Below, in pieces: positions 1 through 6,164 of a DNA stretch of 6,164 bases; within the stretch, counting starts at the first letter, position 1, and each line of letters opens with the position of its first letter. The stretch is from an uncultured Thalassolituus sp. (GTDB lineage: Bacteria > Pseudomonadota > Gammaproteobacteria > Pseudomonadales > Oceanobacteraceae). A model generated the notes under the pieces. It worked only from the letters and a program-made list of their open reading frames with translations, was not told the origin of the DNA and did no database searches. The translations under genes and the position numbers were made by a program. The stretch lies in the NCBI GenBank assembly GCA_913054055.1, contig CAJXIT010000217.1, forward strand, positions 1-6,164, written 5' to 3'.

Positions 1-1
1 T

Positions 2-955
2 GTTCTTTTAGCGGTTGTCTTAGTGGTTTCCAGTGTTGTGTTATACAACAAACTGGGGGCAGAAAATGAACTGGCCATAGCAGGACTATTAAAGAAAAGT
101 GCTGGTCAAGGGTATACACAAGAAGATGCAAAATCTTTATTAGAGAGATTAGTCGTACAAACTGAAAAAACACCGGAAGATGTTGAAGTTTGGTACTTAA
201 TCGGTCGATTGAATTTTGATTTAGAAAAATATGATGCTGCTGTTATGGGTTTTACAAATGTGCTTCAGCATTTGCCTGAGGAAGCAGAAGAAGATAAAGC
301 CGTGGCATTGGCTCAGTTAGCTCAAGCCATGTTTTTTGCTAATGACCGTAAGCTGAATGCTGCTACAGAGTCACTATTGTTAGACGCATTAAAGATTAAC
401 CCAAGAGACAACACATCGTTAGGTTTGTTGGGGGTTGCCTCATATGATCGCGGGGATTTCATGAATGCTGTGCGTTACTGGACTCGTTTATTAAGATTAC
501 TGCCGCCTAATAATCCTAATGCCATGGCCATTCAGGGAGGCTTAAACAAAGCTAAGTCGGAACTCACTGCTGAGCAAATTTCCACTTTAGCGGCCGAAGC
601 GAAAGCCAATATTAAAGCCAGTATTCTGGTGACAGTTGATGTGGATGAGTCGATTAAAAGTAAATTGCCTAATAATGCAGATCTATTTGTATTGGCAAAA
701 GCGGAGCAAGGACCTCCCATGCCGTTGGCGGTTCAGCGATTGACTGTGACTAGTTGGCCTGTGACGATCACACTTGATGACTCCATGGCAATGATGGATT
801 CCCTAAGAATGAGTGAGTTTGAAAATGTCATTATCACGGCTCGTATCAGCAAAAGCGGAGTGGGAAATGCAAAGGCCGGTGACCTTGAGGGGCATTCTGT
901 TGTGATCAGTTCTGGCTCTAAGCAAACCAAAGTTCTAATTGCCGAAGAGATTTAA
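2..955 (+). CDS. ccmI: Cytochrome c biogenesis protein CcmI, C-terminal part (5' end outside window)
   Basis: The reading frame is open to the left edge, so the gene starts upstream; 317 residues are visible. The fragment begins inside a hydrophobic segment (VLLAVVLVVSSVVLY), which fits the second membrane helix of CcmI. A tetratricopeptide region follows, with units around EVWYLIGRLNFDLEKYDAAV and a later one around LGVASYDRGDFMNAVRYW. The last ~110 residues match the CcmI periplasmic C-terminal domain: LFVLAKAEQGPPMPLAVQRL, then VTITLDDSMAM, ARISKSG and GDLEGHS. In the family, CcmI is an inner-membrane chaperone that holds apocytochrome c by its C-terminal helix and hands it to the CcmFH haem ligase. 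It is usually the last gene of the ccm operon, and the terminator just downstream agrees. Roughly the first 80-100 residues (first membrane helix and cytoplasmic loop) are probably missing. The GTG at 23 is an internal codon, not the true start. Identification is firm from the C-terminal motifs; full length cannot be judged. Confidence 0.93.
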   Translation, partial: VLLAVVLVVSSVVLYNKLGAENELAIAGLLKKSAGQGYTQEDAKSLLERLVVQTEKTPEDVEVWYLIGRLNFDLEKYDAAVMGFTNVLQHLPEEAEEDKAVALAQLAQAMFFANDRKLNAATESLLLDALKINPRDNTSLGLLGVASYDRGDFMNAVRYWTRLLRLLPPNNPNAMAIQGGLNKAKSELTAEQISTLAAEAKANIKASILVTVDVDESIKSKLPNNADLFVLAKAEQGPPMPLAVQRLTVTSWPVTITLDDSMAMMDSLRMSEFENVIITARISKSGVGNAKAGDLEGHSVVISSGSKQTKVLIAEEI

Positions 956-1001
956 TTCTCTGTATAACCGTTTAACCACATAAGACTAGCGCTATGAAAA
1001 C

Positions 1002-1029
1002 CAGAAGTATGATTACTTCTGTTTTTTTT
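1002..1029 (+). terminator. Intrinsic terminator after ccmI
   Basis: A perfect 8-bp stem (CAGAAGTA at 1002-1009 with TACTTCTG at 1014-1021) closes a 4-base loop (TGAT) and is followed at once by eight T residues (1022-1029). It lies 46 bp past the ccmI stop, as expected for the end of the ccm transcript. On the minus strand the hairpin is followed only by GGTTTTC, so it would end transcription from the convergent Rieske gene (stop at 1049) poorly, though some bidirectional use is possible. Confidence 0.88.
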
Positions 1030-1048
1030 GAACGTTAGAAAGCTAAAA

Positions 1049-1909
1049 TTAAAAAGATGCGATGATGTTGCCTTGATCAATCATGATCTTGGGTGCCGGA
1101 GCAAGCTTGCATTTTTGCCCTGTAGTACATTCACGTGTTTTGACATCAAACACATACCCATGCCATGGACACTCTACTTTTCCATCTTTCACATCACTGT
1201 TTTGTAAAGGCCCTAACATGTGAGGGCAGGTGGACGAATGGGCGACCCATTCATTATCCAGTTTTATTAAACGATAAGGGTGCCCTTGTAGGGTGAACTC
1301 TAAGGGAAGAGCGTGTTCAATGTCAGTTTCTCCACCTAAATTGATGCGAGTTGTATTGAGCGTTTCTGTATTCTCTGGTGCTTTTCTATTTTTTAATCGG
1401 TCCAATTCATGTTGACGTGTGGCCATCATCCAAAGGTCTTCATCATAAAGCTTTGCATACGTTTTGATATATTCTGTTTCGTACATGTTTTTTAAAAATT
1501 TTGGTAATTTGGGCACATAAAAATCCACAATGACTTTTATTTTATGATCATCTAACGGAATCGCATGGGTCCAGATTTCGCTGCCCTTTCCTAAGCCTGA
1601 TAATGTTCGGGTAATCCAGCGGTGTTTCTCTCTATCCAGTTTTAACTCTAATTCCATTTTATTCATGAATGATTTGGGTGTCAGGTGGCCTTTTGCACGC
1701 CAACCCCATTTACCGCTATCAATGATGTTAAGTTCAGAAAAAGAGCTGCGATGTAAATGGGGGAGGTGTTCGCCATCAATGGCGTTTTCATACATGCGTT
1801 CAATGCTGATAGGCAATTCCCGTGTATAGGTGGCCACATGGCAAGGTTGATTTGAGAAACTGATTAAAGATCGGCGGATAAGGTCAATGATGTAGGTAAT
1901 GAGGGTCAT
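1049..1909 (-). CDS. Rieske [2Fe-2S] protein with N-terminal oxygenase-like SRPBCC iron domain (reversed domain order)
   Basis: This 286-residue protein has no signal peptide; residues 1-19 form a short, possibly amphipathic helix. Residues ~23-170 look like an SRPBCC/Bet v1-type domain and carry D45-x2-H48-x4-H53 within ENAIDGEHLPHLH. This is the motif of Rieske oxygenase catalytic domains, where the two His bind mononuclear iron and the Asp bridges to the Rieske cluster. A later YDEDLW...Q segment (155-166) offers Asp156 or Asp158 as the third, carboxylate ligand. After a polar linker (~170-188), residues ~189-286 are a Rieske domain with C228-x-H230 (CPHMLGPL) and C247-x2-H250 (CPWHGYVFD). 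Two further cysteines, C261 and C267, lie in the C-terminal part. Normal oxygenase alpha subunits have Rieske first and catalytic domain second; here the order is reversed and the catalytic domain is compact. It is probably an oxygenase-like redox enzyme of unknown substrate. No reductase or ferredoxin gene is adjacent. The ATG start has no good Shine-Dalgarno. Both metal motifs are seen directly; activity is inference. Confidence 0.85.
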   Translation of the reverse strand: MTLITYIIDLIRRSLISFSNQPCHVATYTRELPISIERMYENAIDGEHLPHLHRSSFSELNIIDSGKWGWRAKGHLTPKSFMNKMELELKLDREKHRWITRTLSGLGKGSEIWTHAIPLDDHKIKVIVDFYVPKLPKFLKNMYETEYIKTYAKLYDEDLWMMATRQHELDRLKNRKAPENTETLNTTRINLGGETDIEHALPLEFTLQGHPYRLIKLDNEWVAHSSTCPHMLGPLQNSDVKDGKVECPWHGYVFDVKTRECTTGQKCKLAPAPKIMIDQGNIIASF

Positions 1910-1910
1910 A

Positions 1911-1950
1911 ATTTATTATTTTTGTTTCAAGCTGAAAATGAATAATAAAT
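1911..1950. repeat. AT-rich inverted repeat between divergent genes
   Basis: ATTTATTATT (1911-1920) is perfectly repeated in inverse as AATAATAAAT (1941-1950). Inside the 20-base spacer a second small inverted repeat (TTTCA 1925-1929, TGAAA 1933-1937) lies almost concentric, so the whole 40 bases can fold as one imperfect hairpin. It starts 2 bp upstream of the Rieske-gene ATG and about 60 bp upstream of the tapT start. No T-run follows it, so it does not look like a terminator. It may be an operator, a 5' leader hairpin of the Rieske mRNA, or chance in AT-rich DNA. Confidence 0.5.
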
Positions 1951-2011
1951 AGAATACATGGATTTGGAAGGTTAAAATACCCGGCTGTTTGACTAATAAA
2001 GAGTACGGTTT

Positions 2012-2665
2012 TTGAATCATCAAATAAGCGGTAAACCGTATTTGGCTAAAGGCAGTAACGTCAAACGGTGCGACAATTGTTACATGTCTTTAGATTTTTG
2101 TATTTGCAGTCAGCGTAAACATGCTCGTCTAAATCCTAGCTTTCCCATGGAGTTTTGGTTGCTGACACACAAAGAAGAGCAGTATAAACCTACCAATACT
2201 GGCCGGTTAATTGAGCAAATATTACCTGAAGTCACTCGAACGTTTATTTGGCATCGTACCGAGCCTGATCCTGTATTTTTATCCTTGATAAAAGATGCTA
2301 GGTATCAACCCTATCTTATTTTTCCTGGGGACCGCGGCGGTTATGCTGATCGTGTTGTGAGTTGCGCGGATCAAAATTCAAGTAAGACCCCAGCGTTTAT
2401 CATATTAGATGGAAGCTGGCGTCAGGCGGGGAGGATGTTTAGATTGAGTCCGTTTCTACAAGATTTGCCGGTGTTACCTTTAAAAAGCCAAATTCAAAGC
2501 GTGTATAAATTGCGTAAAGCACCTGATGAATACCATTTATGCACAGCTGAGGTGGCCGTGTCATTATTGGGTGAGCATCATCAAACGGAAGCAGCGACGG
2601 CCTTGAAAGCTTATTTTGACGTATTTAATGAAGAATATGCACAATCAAGAAGATTAAAGCCTTAA
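2012..2665 (+). CDS. tapT: tRNA-uridine aminocarboxypropyltransferase (DTW-domain protein, TapT/YfiP)
   Basis: The product (217 residues from the TTG start) should transfer the 3-amino-3-carboxypropyl group of S-adenosylmethionine to a uridine of the tRNA variable loop (acp3U47 in E. coli). It acts in the cytoplasm. It has the N-terminal four-cysteine cluster C20-x2-C23...C30-x-C32, likely zinc-binding. Then come KPTNTGRLIEQILPE (59-73), WHRTEPD (80-86) and YQPYLIFPGD (98-107), the signature DGSW at 133-136 (usually DGTW or DxTW) with the following RQAGRMFR, and YKLRKAPDEYHLCTAEVA (165-182). These blocks follow E. coli YfiP as I recall it, including KPYLAKGSNVKRC near the N terminus. The start is uncertain: a stop lies in frame at 1997-1999, and the only start codons before the Cys cluster are TTG at 2012 and TTG at 2042. 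AAAGAG (1998-2003), 8 bp ahead, favours 2012. An ATG start at residue 25 would cut the cluster. Product confident, start moderate. Confidence 0.93.
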   Translation: MNHQISGKPYLAKGSNVKRCDNCYMSLDFCICSQRKHARLNPSFPMEFWLLTHKEEQYKPTNTGRLIEQILPEVTRTFIWHRTEPDPVFLSLIKDARYQPYLIFPGDRGGYADRVVSCADQNSSKTPAFIILDGSWRQAGRMFRLSPFLQDLPVLPLKSQIQSVYKLRKAPDEYHLCTAEVAVSLLGEHHQTEAATALKAYFDVFNEEYAQSRRLKP

Positions 2666-2683
2666 TTCCCCTTTTTGAAATTT

Positions 2684-3265
2684 CTATATTACGGTGGCCT
2701 GTTGGAAAACCTTAATAAACTGTTGAGTGGTTTTCTGCATATCATCTTCACCAAAACGTGTACGAAGGCCTGAGGCACTGGCCACAATTAACCCGGCTAG
2801 TTTAGCGGCATCTAAATTCAGCGGTTTAAGGTTTATCGTTTGTGCATTTATAGCCATTATAAGCACCTGTTCTAGCATGTGTTCTAAATCGGCATGAGCA
2901 TCATTAAACAAATCCTGTGCAATTTCTTGTGCGTAGTACTTTAATTCTTGCAAAATTAAATGGTCGCCCACTTCCTCGAACGTGGGCGTGATCCAAAATT
3001 TCAGTAGATTCTCGATGGCTTGCCAGCAGGGAAGATCAAGCCTGGCTTGTTCCATGATAGGCCCGCAGGCAATTCGGCTTTCAGCTAAAATGTATTCAAT
3101 GGATTTACGAAAAGCATCATCTTTATTATTTAAATGCTTATGGATGGTGACTCGGCTAAATCCCGCTTCCTTGCTGATTAAGGACATATTGGCACGCTTA
3201 TACCCATGAGTTATAAAAACCCGCCTTGCCGCTTGGATGATGATGGTATCGGTATTATTTGCCAT
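2684..3265 (-). CDS. TetR/AcrR-family transcriptional regulator
   Basis: This 193-residue protein is of typical TetR length. The N-terminal ~55 residues form the DNA-binding domain: a first helix (IIIQAARRVFITHGY, 8-22), then a helix-turn-helix in SLISKEAGFSRVTIHKHLNN (28-47) ending in KDDAF (48-52), which parallels the usual IAxxAGVSxGTLYxHFxxKxxL pattern. The remaining ~140 residues are the variable helical ligand-binding and dimerisation region, with no recognisable ligand signature. The gene is divergent from the RND adaptor gene across 208 bp, the standard layout of local repressors of efflux pumps. It therefore most likely represses the pump and perhaps itself, using palindromes in that gap; this role is inferred from position. 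The 3' end faces tapT at 18 bp with no evident terminator between them. The start ATG has no clear Shine-Dalgarno, only an A/T-rich stretch. Confidence 0.92.
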   Translation of the reverse strand: MANNTDTIIIQAARRVFITHGYKRANMSLISKEAGFSRVTIHKHLNNKDDAFRKSIEYILAESRIACGPIMEQARLDLPCWQAIENLLKFWITPTFEEVGDHLILQELKYYAQEIAQDLFNDAHADLEHMLEQVLIMAINAQTINLKPLNLDAAKLAGLIVASASGLRTRFGEDDMQKTTQQFIKVFQQATVI

Positions 3266-3473
3266 AAAAATTGATAATTTACGTTAATTTCTCTGCATTG
3301 TTGCAAATATAGATAGGTGTATTACCTCAGCATAGCCGATATTTACAGAATTTTGCTATGTGTAAAGCTTTTAATCAGATTAAACTACAGGGAATCTAAA
3401 TTGTTTGCTGTATGGTTTTGTAAACCTAAGCTAAGAACATTGACCTTAACGTATTTTTATAGGAGAGCAGGTA
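3266..3473. promoter_or_regulatory. Divergent control region of the tetR and RND efflux genes
   Basis: These 208 bp must hold both divergent promoters. Inverted repeats are AAATT-gat-AATTT (3268-3280, next to the tetR start), AGGT-n5-ACCT (3315-3327), TTTACA-n13-TGTAAA (3342-3366), TTTAATC-a-GATTAAA (3370-3384) and GGTTT-tgt-AAACC (3414-3426). TGTAAA occurs again at 3419-3424. No convincing sigma-70 pair stands out: TTGACC at 3440-3445 is too close to the adaptor gene to have a usable -10. AGGAG at 3461-3465, 8 bp before ATG 3474, is a good ribosome binding site and fixes the adaptor start. Confidence 0.6.
3370..3384. promoter_or_regulatory. Candidate TetR-family operator, perfect 15-bp palindrome
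   Basis: TTTAATC and GATTAAA are exact inverse copies around a single central A, giving 7-1-7 dyad symmetry in the middle of the tetR/efflux divergent gap, 89 bp ahead of the adaptor start. TetR-family dimers commonly bind palindromes of this size. It is the longest perfect dyad in the gap, so it is my first choice for the operator. Binding is inferred only from position and symmetry. Confidence 0.45.
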
Positions 3474-4532
3474 ATGGGGAATAAAGGATTTTTAGTGGCC
3501 TTAATTGCTATGGTGGCATTAGCAGGTTGTGGTGACAGCTCTGACTTAAATGTTGTTGAAGAGCAAGCCACGGTGGTTCAGTTAACCGAAGTGAAAACCA
3601 CTGCAGGTGAAAACACATTTTCTTTTCCTGCCAAGGTCATGGCCAAAACCACAGTGGATTTATCTTTCCGCGTGGGTGGTCGCTTAGATGCCGTAAAACT
3701 ACCTGAAGGTCAGTTTGTTAAAAAAGGGAGTTTATTAGCGAAATTAGACCCTAAACCTTTTGAACGAGCTGTACGTATGGCCGAAGTACGTTTAAAGCAA
3801 GCCAAGTTAGAATTAGAGCGTGTGCAGACCATCGCTACAAAAGGGATTGGCTCTGAACAGTCAGTGGATAATGCGCAAGTGAATTATGACCTTGCTGAAA
3901 TTGATTTGGAAAATGCCCGCGCAAATTTAAGCTATTCAACATTACGCGCACCATTCAATGCGTTGGTTTCTAAGCGTTTAATTGAAAATAAAGGCTTTAT
4001 AAAAGCGGGAACTGCCATTGCTCGTTTACAAGATCTATCAAGTATCCATTTCAAGTTTGATGTACCAGAGCGTGTCATCAGTAACTATCGTCGTGATCAA
4101 GTGAGTCTTGCGACGGCTTATATTGATGGGGCCATCGATCAAACGTTTAATATTCAGTACGTAGAGCACAGTACTGAGCCAAACCCAATTAGTCAGACCT
4201 ATGAAGTGATCTATGCCATGAAGGCGCCAAAGGGTTTAGATATCACACCGGGTATTCGCGCAACCGTTACCATTAGTGGTGATGCCAACAGTATGCCAGT
4301 GGTATTAGGCGTTCCGGTTAATGCGATTATGACAGGCAATGATGATAGCTTGTTTGTATGGGTTTTAAATGACGAAACCATGCGCATTAGTAAAAAGCAG
4401 GTGATGGTGGGTCCAATGGCTTACGGCTGGGTTGTGGTATTAAGTGGTCTAGAACCTGGACAAAAAGTGATTTCTGCTGGCGTTTCACAAATGACAGAAG
4501 GGCTGCTTGTGCGTCCTTTCGTGAAGCAATAA
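3474..4532 (+). CDS. RND efflux periplasmic adaptor lipoprotein (membrane fusion protein)
   Basis: This 352-residue adaptor bridges an RND pump and an outer-membrane channel. The N terminus is a lipoprotein signal with lipobox L16-A-G-C19, so the mature protein should be lipid-anchored facing the periplasm. Domains in order: first lipoyl half (~63-92, LSFRVGGRL and EGQFVKKGSLLAKLD), an alpha-helical hairpin (~94-152, rich in A/E/L/K heptads), second lipoyl half (~154-185, starting YSTLRAPFNALVSKR), beta-barrel (~190-270), and a membrane-proximal domain (~275-348, with VPVNAIM and GLEPGQKVISAG). The short hairpin is usual for HAE1-like adaptors. It is 16 bp upstream of the RND permease and surely cotranscribed with it; the divergent TetR gene is the likely repressor. 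The start is fixed by AGGAG 8 bp upstream and by the signal peptide. The substrate cannot be read from the sequence. Confidence 0.94.
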   Translation: MGNKGFLVALIAMVALAGCGDSSDLNVVEEQATVVQLTEVKTTAGENTFSFPAKVMAKTTVDLSFRVGGRLDAVKLPEGQFVKKGSLLAKLDPKPFERAVRMAEVRLKQAKLELERVQTIATKGIGSEQSVDNAQVNYDLAEIDLENARANLSYSTLRAPFNALVSKRLIENKGFIKAGTAIARLQDLSSIHFKFDVPERVISNYRRDQVSLATAYIDGAIDQTFNIQYVEHSTEPNPISQTYEVIYAMKAPKGLDITPGIRATVTISGDANSMPVVLGVPVNAIMTGNDDSLFVWVLNDETMRISKKQVMVGPMAYGWVVVLSGLEPGQKVISAGVSQMTEGLLVRPFVKQ

Positions 4533-4548
4533 CTGGAGAGTTGTAATA

Positions 4549-6164
4549 ATGAATATTGCAAAGGCTTCCATAACAACGCCAGTTAATACTTGGTTGTTGA
4601 TCATCATATCGTTTGTAGGTGGTTTAATTGGTTTAGGAGAGATTGGTCGATTAGAAGACCCTGCCTTTACGATTAAAGCCTCAATGGTTGTCACGGCCTA
4701 CCCTGGTGCCAGTGCCGAACAAGTTGAGCGAGAGGTAACCGAACCTATTGAGACTGCATTGCAGCAAATGTCTCAAATTAAAGAAGTAAAATCCGTGTCT
4801 AAACCTGGCGTGTCTGAAATCACGGTAGAAATGAAAGATACGTTTGACGGTCATTTATTACCGCAGATTTGGGATGAGTTGCGCAAACGCATGAGTGACA
4901 TTCAAAACTCGTTACCGTCCGGTGTGCGCCCAATTCAAGTGGTGGATGATTTTGGTGACGTATATGGGTTGTATTTTGCGTTAACCGCACCCGACTTTAC
5001 CCCTTATCAACTGCGTGAATTTGCTCGTATTATTCGTCGTGATCTATTAACTGTGCCTAATGTGACAAAAGTAGATGTGACCGGTGTTTTAAAAGAACAG
5101 ATCACTGTGAACATTGATACTTCTCAATTAGCGAATCTGGGCGTGTCATTACCAGATGTGAAAAATGCGTTAAGTTTTAGTTTGCGTCCTTATAGTAATG
5201 GCCGCTTATTGGTAGAAGGGCAGCGTATTCGTGTACCCATTGGTGGTGTGGAATCGAAAACCGACTCAATCGAAAACATTACAATTGGTATTCCAGGTAC
5301 CACCAGTCAGATTCGTTTGAAAGACATTGCGGACATCAGTTTAGATGTGGTGGATATTCCAGAGGTACTGATTCGTCATAATGGTCAACCTGCCATTACC
5401 TTAGCGGTAGCCGCCCATAAAGAAGCTAACGTGGTGAAAGTGGGTAATGCAGTGCGTGCCCAGATCGACAGTATTCTAAAAGATTTACCTGTCGGTATTA
5501 ACCTTTCTCCTATTTACGATCAAGCCAAAGTGGTGGATGAATCCGTATCCGGCTTTATCTTAAACCTAATCATGTCTGTGGCCGTAGTTATCGGAACCTT
5601 ATGTTTATTCATGGGTTGGCGTGCCGGTATTGTGGTAGGTGGCGTATTATTTTTAACCGTAATGGGCACAGTATTATGCATGTGGCTGTATGGTTTGAAC
5701 TTACAGCGTATTTCATTAGGTGCGCTTGTGATTGCAATGGGGATGTTAGTTGACAACGCCATTGTGGTAGCAGAAGGCATGATGCTAAGAATGCAGCGTG
5801 GCGAGAACGCCATCAAAGCATCCAGCGTCATTGTTAAGCAAACACAATGGCCGTTATTGGGAGCGACGGTGATCGGTATCATGGCATTCTCAGGCATTGG
5901 ATTATCAGATGATGCTACTGGAGAATTTTTATTCTCATTGTTTGCCGTGATCTTAATATCTCTCTTTTTGTCTTGGGTGTTAGCGGTAACGGTTGCACCG
6001 TTATTAGGTTCTTACTTTTTCAAAGTGGGTGATCAAACTGGTAATAGTGATGACGTGTTTAATACGGCACTTCATGTTCGCTATAAATCTATCCTATTAA
6101 ATGCTTTGGCTAAACCTTGGCTGTCAGTTGCTATCTTGTTAGGTATCACTGTTGTCAGTTACAT
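4549..6164 (+). CDS. RND efflux transporter permease, N-terminal half (3' end outside window)
   Basis: The frame starts at ATG 4549 (GGAG at 4535-4538) and stays open to the window edge, giving 538 codons of an expected ~1,000-1,050. It encodes a proton-driven inner-membrane pump. TM1 is ~14-32, followed by LEDPAF (35-40) and YPGASAEQVE, hallmarks of an RND subgroup that, as I recall, includes Pseudomonas TriC. A large periplasmic porter region occupies ~33-333. TM2 is ~336-356, TM3 ~360-382, and TM4 ~388-408 with GMLVDNAIVV. Asp402 matches AcrB Asp407 of the proton relay, while AcrB Asp408 is replaced by Asn403. TM5 is ~434-452; ATGEFLFSLF then leads into TM6 (~460-487) ending in TVAPLLG. 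The visible part stops within TM7 (WLSVAILLGITVVSY). It pairs with the adaptor gene upstream; the outer-membrane channel is not in view. Family certain; substrate unknown, with drugs, detergents or other hydrophobic compounds possible. Confidence 0.95.
   Translation, partial: MNIAKASITTPVNTWLLIIISFVGGLIGLGEIGRLEDPAFTIKASMVVTAYPGASAEQVEREVTEPIETALQQMSQIKEVKSVSKPGVSEITVEMKDTFDGHLLPQIWDELRKRMSDIQNSLPSGVRPIQVVDDFGDVYGLYFALTAPDFTPYQLREFARIIRRDLLTVPNVTKVDVTGVLKEQITVNIDTSQLANLGVSLPDVKNALSFSLRPYSNGRLLVEGQRIRVPIGGVESKTDSIENITIGIPGTTSQIRLKDIADISLDVVDIPEVLIRHNGQPAITLAVAAHKEANVVKVGNAVRAQIDSILKDLPVGINLSPIYDQAKVVDESVSGFILNLIMSVAVVIGTLCLFMGWRAGIVVGGVLFLTVMGTVLCMWLYGLNLQRISLGALVIAMGMLVDNAIVVAEGMMLRMQRGENAIKASSVIVKQTQWPLLGATVIGIMAFSGIGLSDDATGEFLFSLFAVILISLFLSWVLAVTVAPLLGSYFFKVGDQTGNSDDVFNTALHVRYKSILLNALAKPWLSVAILLGITVVSY

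Noticed and set aside
532..930. Two antisense open frames inside ccmI
   Set aside because: They lie opposite a confidently identified coding region, have no ribosome binding site and resemble no protein family.
994..1038. A 14-codon open frame (MKTRSMITSVFFER) between ccmI and the Rieske gene
   Set aside because: It has no Shine-Dalgarno, and its bases coincide with the terminator hairpin and T-run, which explain the sequence better.
2666..2683. A bidirectional terminator in the 18-bp convergent gap between tapT and tetR
   Set aside because: Only a short GAAATTTC palindrome (2677-2684) and a run of five T are present; no G/C stem with a T-tail is seen.
2982..3209. Plus-strand open frame of 75 codons inside the TetR gene
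   Set aside because: It is a shadow of the TetR coding frame with no recognisable domain or start signal.
3440..3445. TTGACC as a -35 element for the efflux operon
   Set aside because: A -10 at normal spacing would fall at 3462-3468, on the ribosome binding site and without a TATAAT-like match.
4485..4694. Antisense open frame spanning the adaptor-permease junction
   Set aside because: It overlaps two real genes and their ribosome binding site, with no coding evidence of its own.
5520..5897. Antisense open frame of 125 codons inside the RND permease
   Set aside because: The plus strand encodes membrane helices TM2-TM5 of the permease with family motifs; the antisense product has an odd T/P/N-rich composition and no family features.
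1..6164. Mobile element, CRISPR array, tRNA or defence system
   Set aside because: No transposase or integrase, spaced direct repeats, cloverleaf sequence or defence-type domain was found in reading either strand.

Overview
The window looks like a chromosomal segment of a moderately AT-rich gammaproteobacterium. The clues are a c-type cytochrome maturation gene of the CcmI type, a tRNA-modifying DTW-domain protein that resembles E. coli TapT (YfiP) along its whole length, and a TetR / lipoprotein adaptor / RND pump cluster. The base composition and gene mix would suit a marine Oceanospirillales-like organism, but that placement is inference. No mobile element, phage gene, CRISPR array or RNA gene is visible.

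Layout. Bases 2-955 (+) hold the C-terminal part of ccmI, followed by a clear intrinsic terminator (1002-1029) that closes this unit. Bases 1049-1909 (-) encode a two-domain iron protein: an N-terminal SRPBCC-like domain with a Rieske-oxygenase type D-x2-H-x4-H iron motif, then a C-terminal Rieske [2Fe-2S] domain. That order is the reverse of ordinary Rieske oxygenase alpha subunits. A 102-bp divergent gap containing a perfect AT-rich 10-bp inverted repeat separates it from tapT (2012-2665, +, probable TTG start). TapT should make acp3U in the tRNA variable loop. It converges with a TetR-family regulator gene (2684-3265, -) across only 18 bp.

The right half is a drug-efflux-type locus. The TetR gene is divergent from a lipoprotein RND adaptor gene (3474-4532, +), which is followed after 16 bp by an RND inner-membrane permease (4549 to the window end, first 538 codons). 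The 208-bp divergent gap carries several inverted repeats, the best a perfect 15-bp palindrome at 3370-3384, which are candidate operators for the TetR protein. No outer-membrane channel gene is visible; it may lie downstream or elsewhere.

The genes fall into unrelated housekeeping and accessory units rather than one pathway. The least ordinary item is the reversed-order Rieske/SRPBCC protein.
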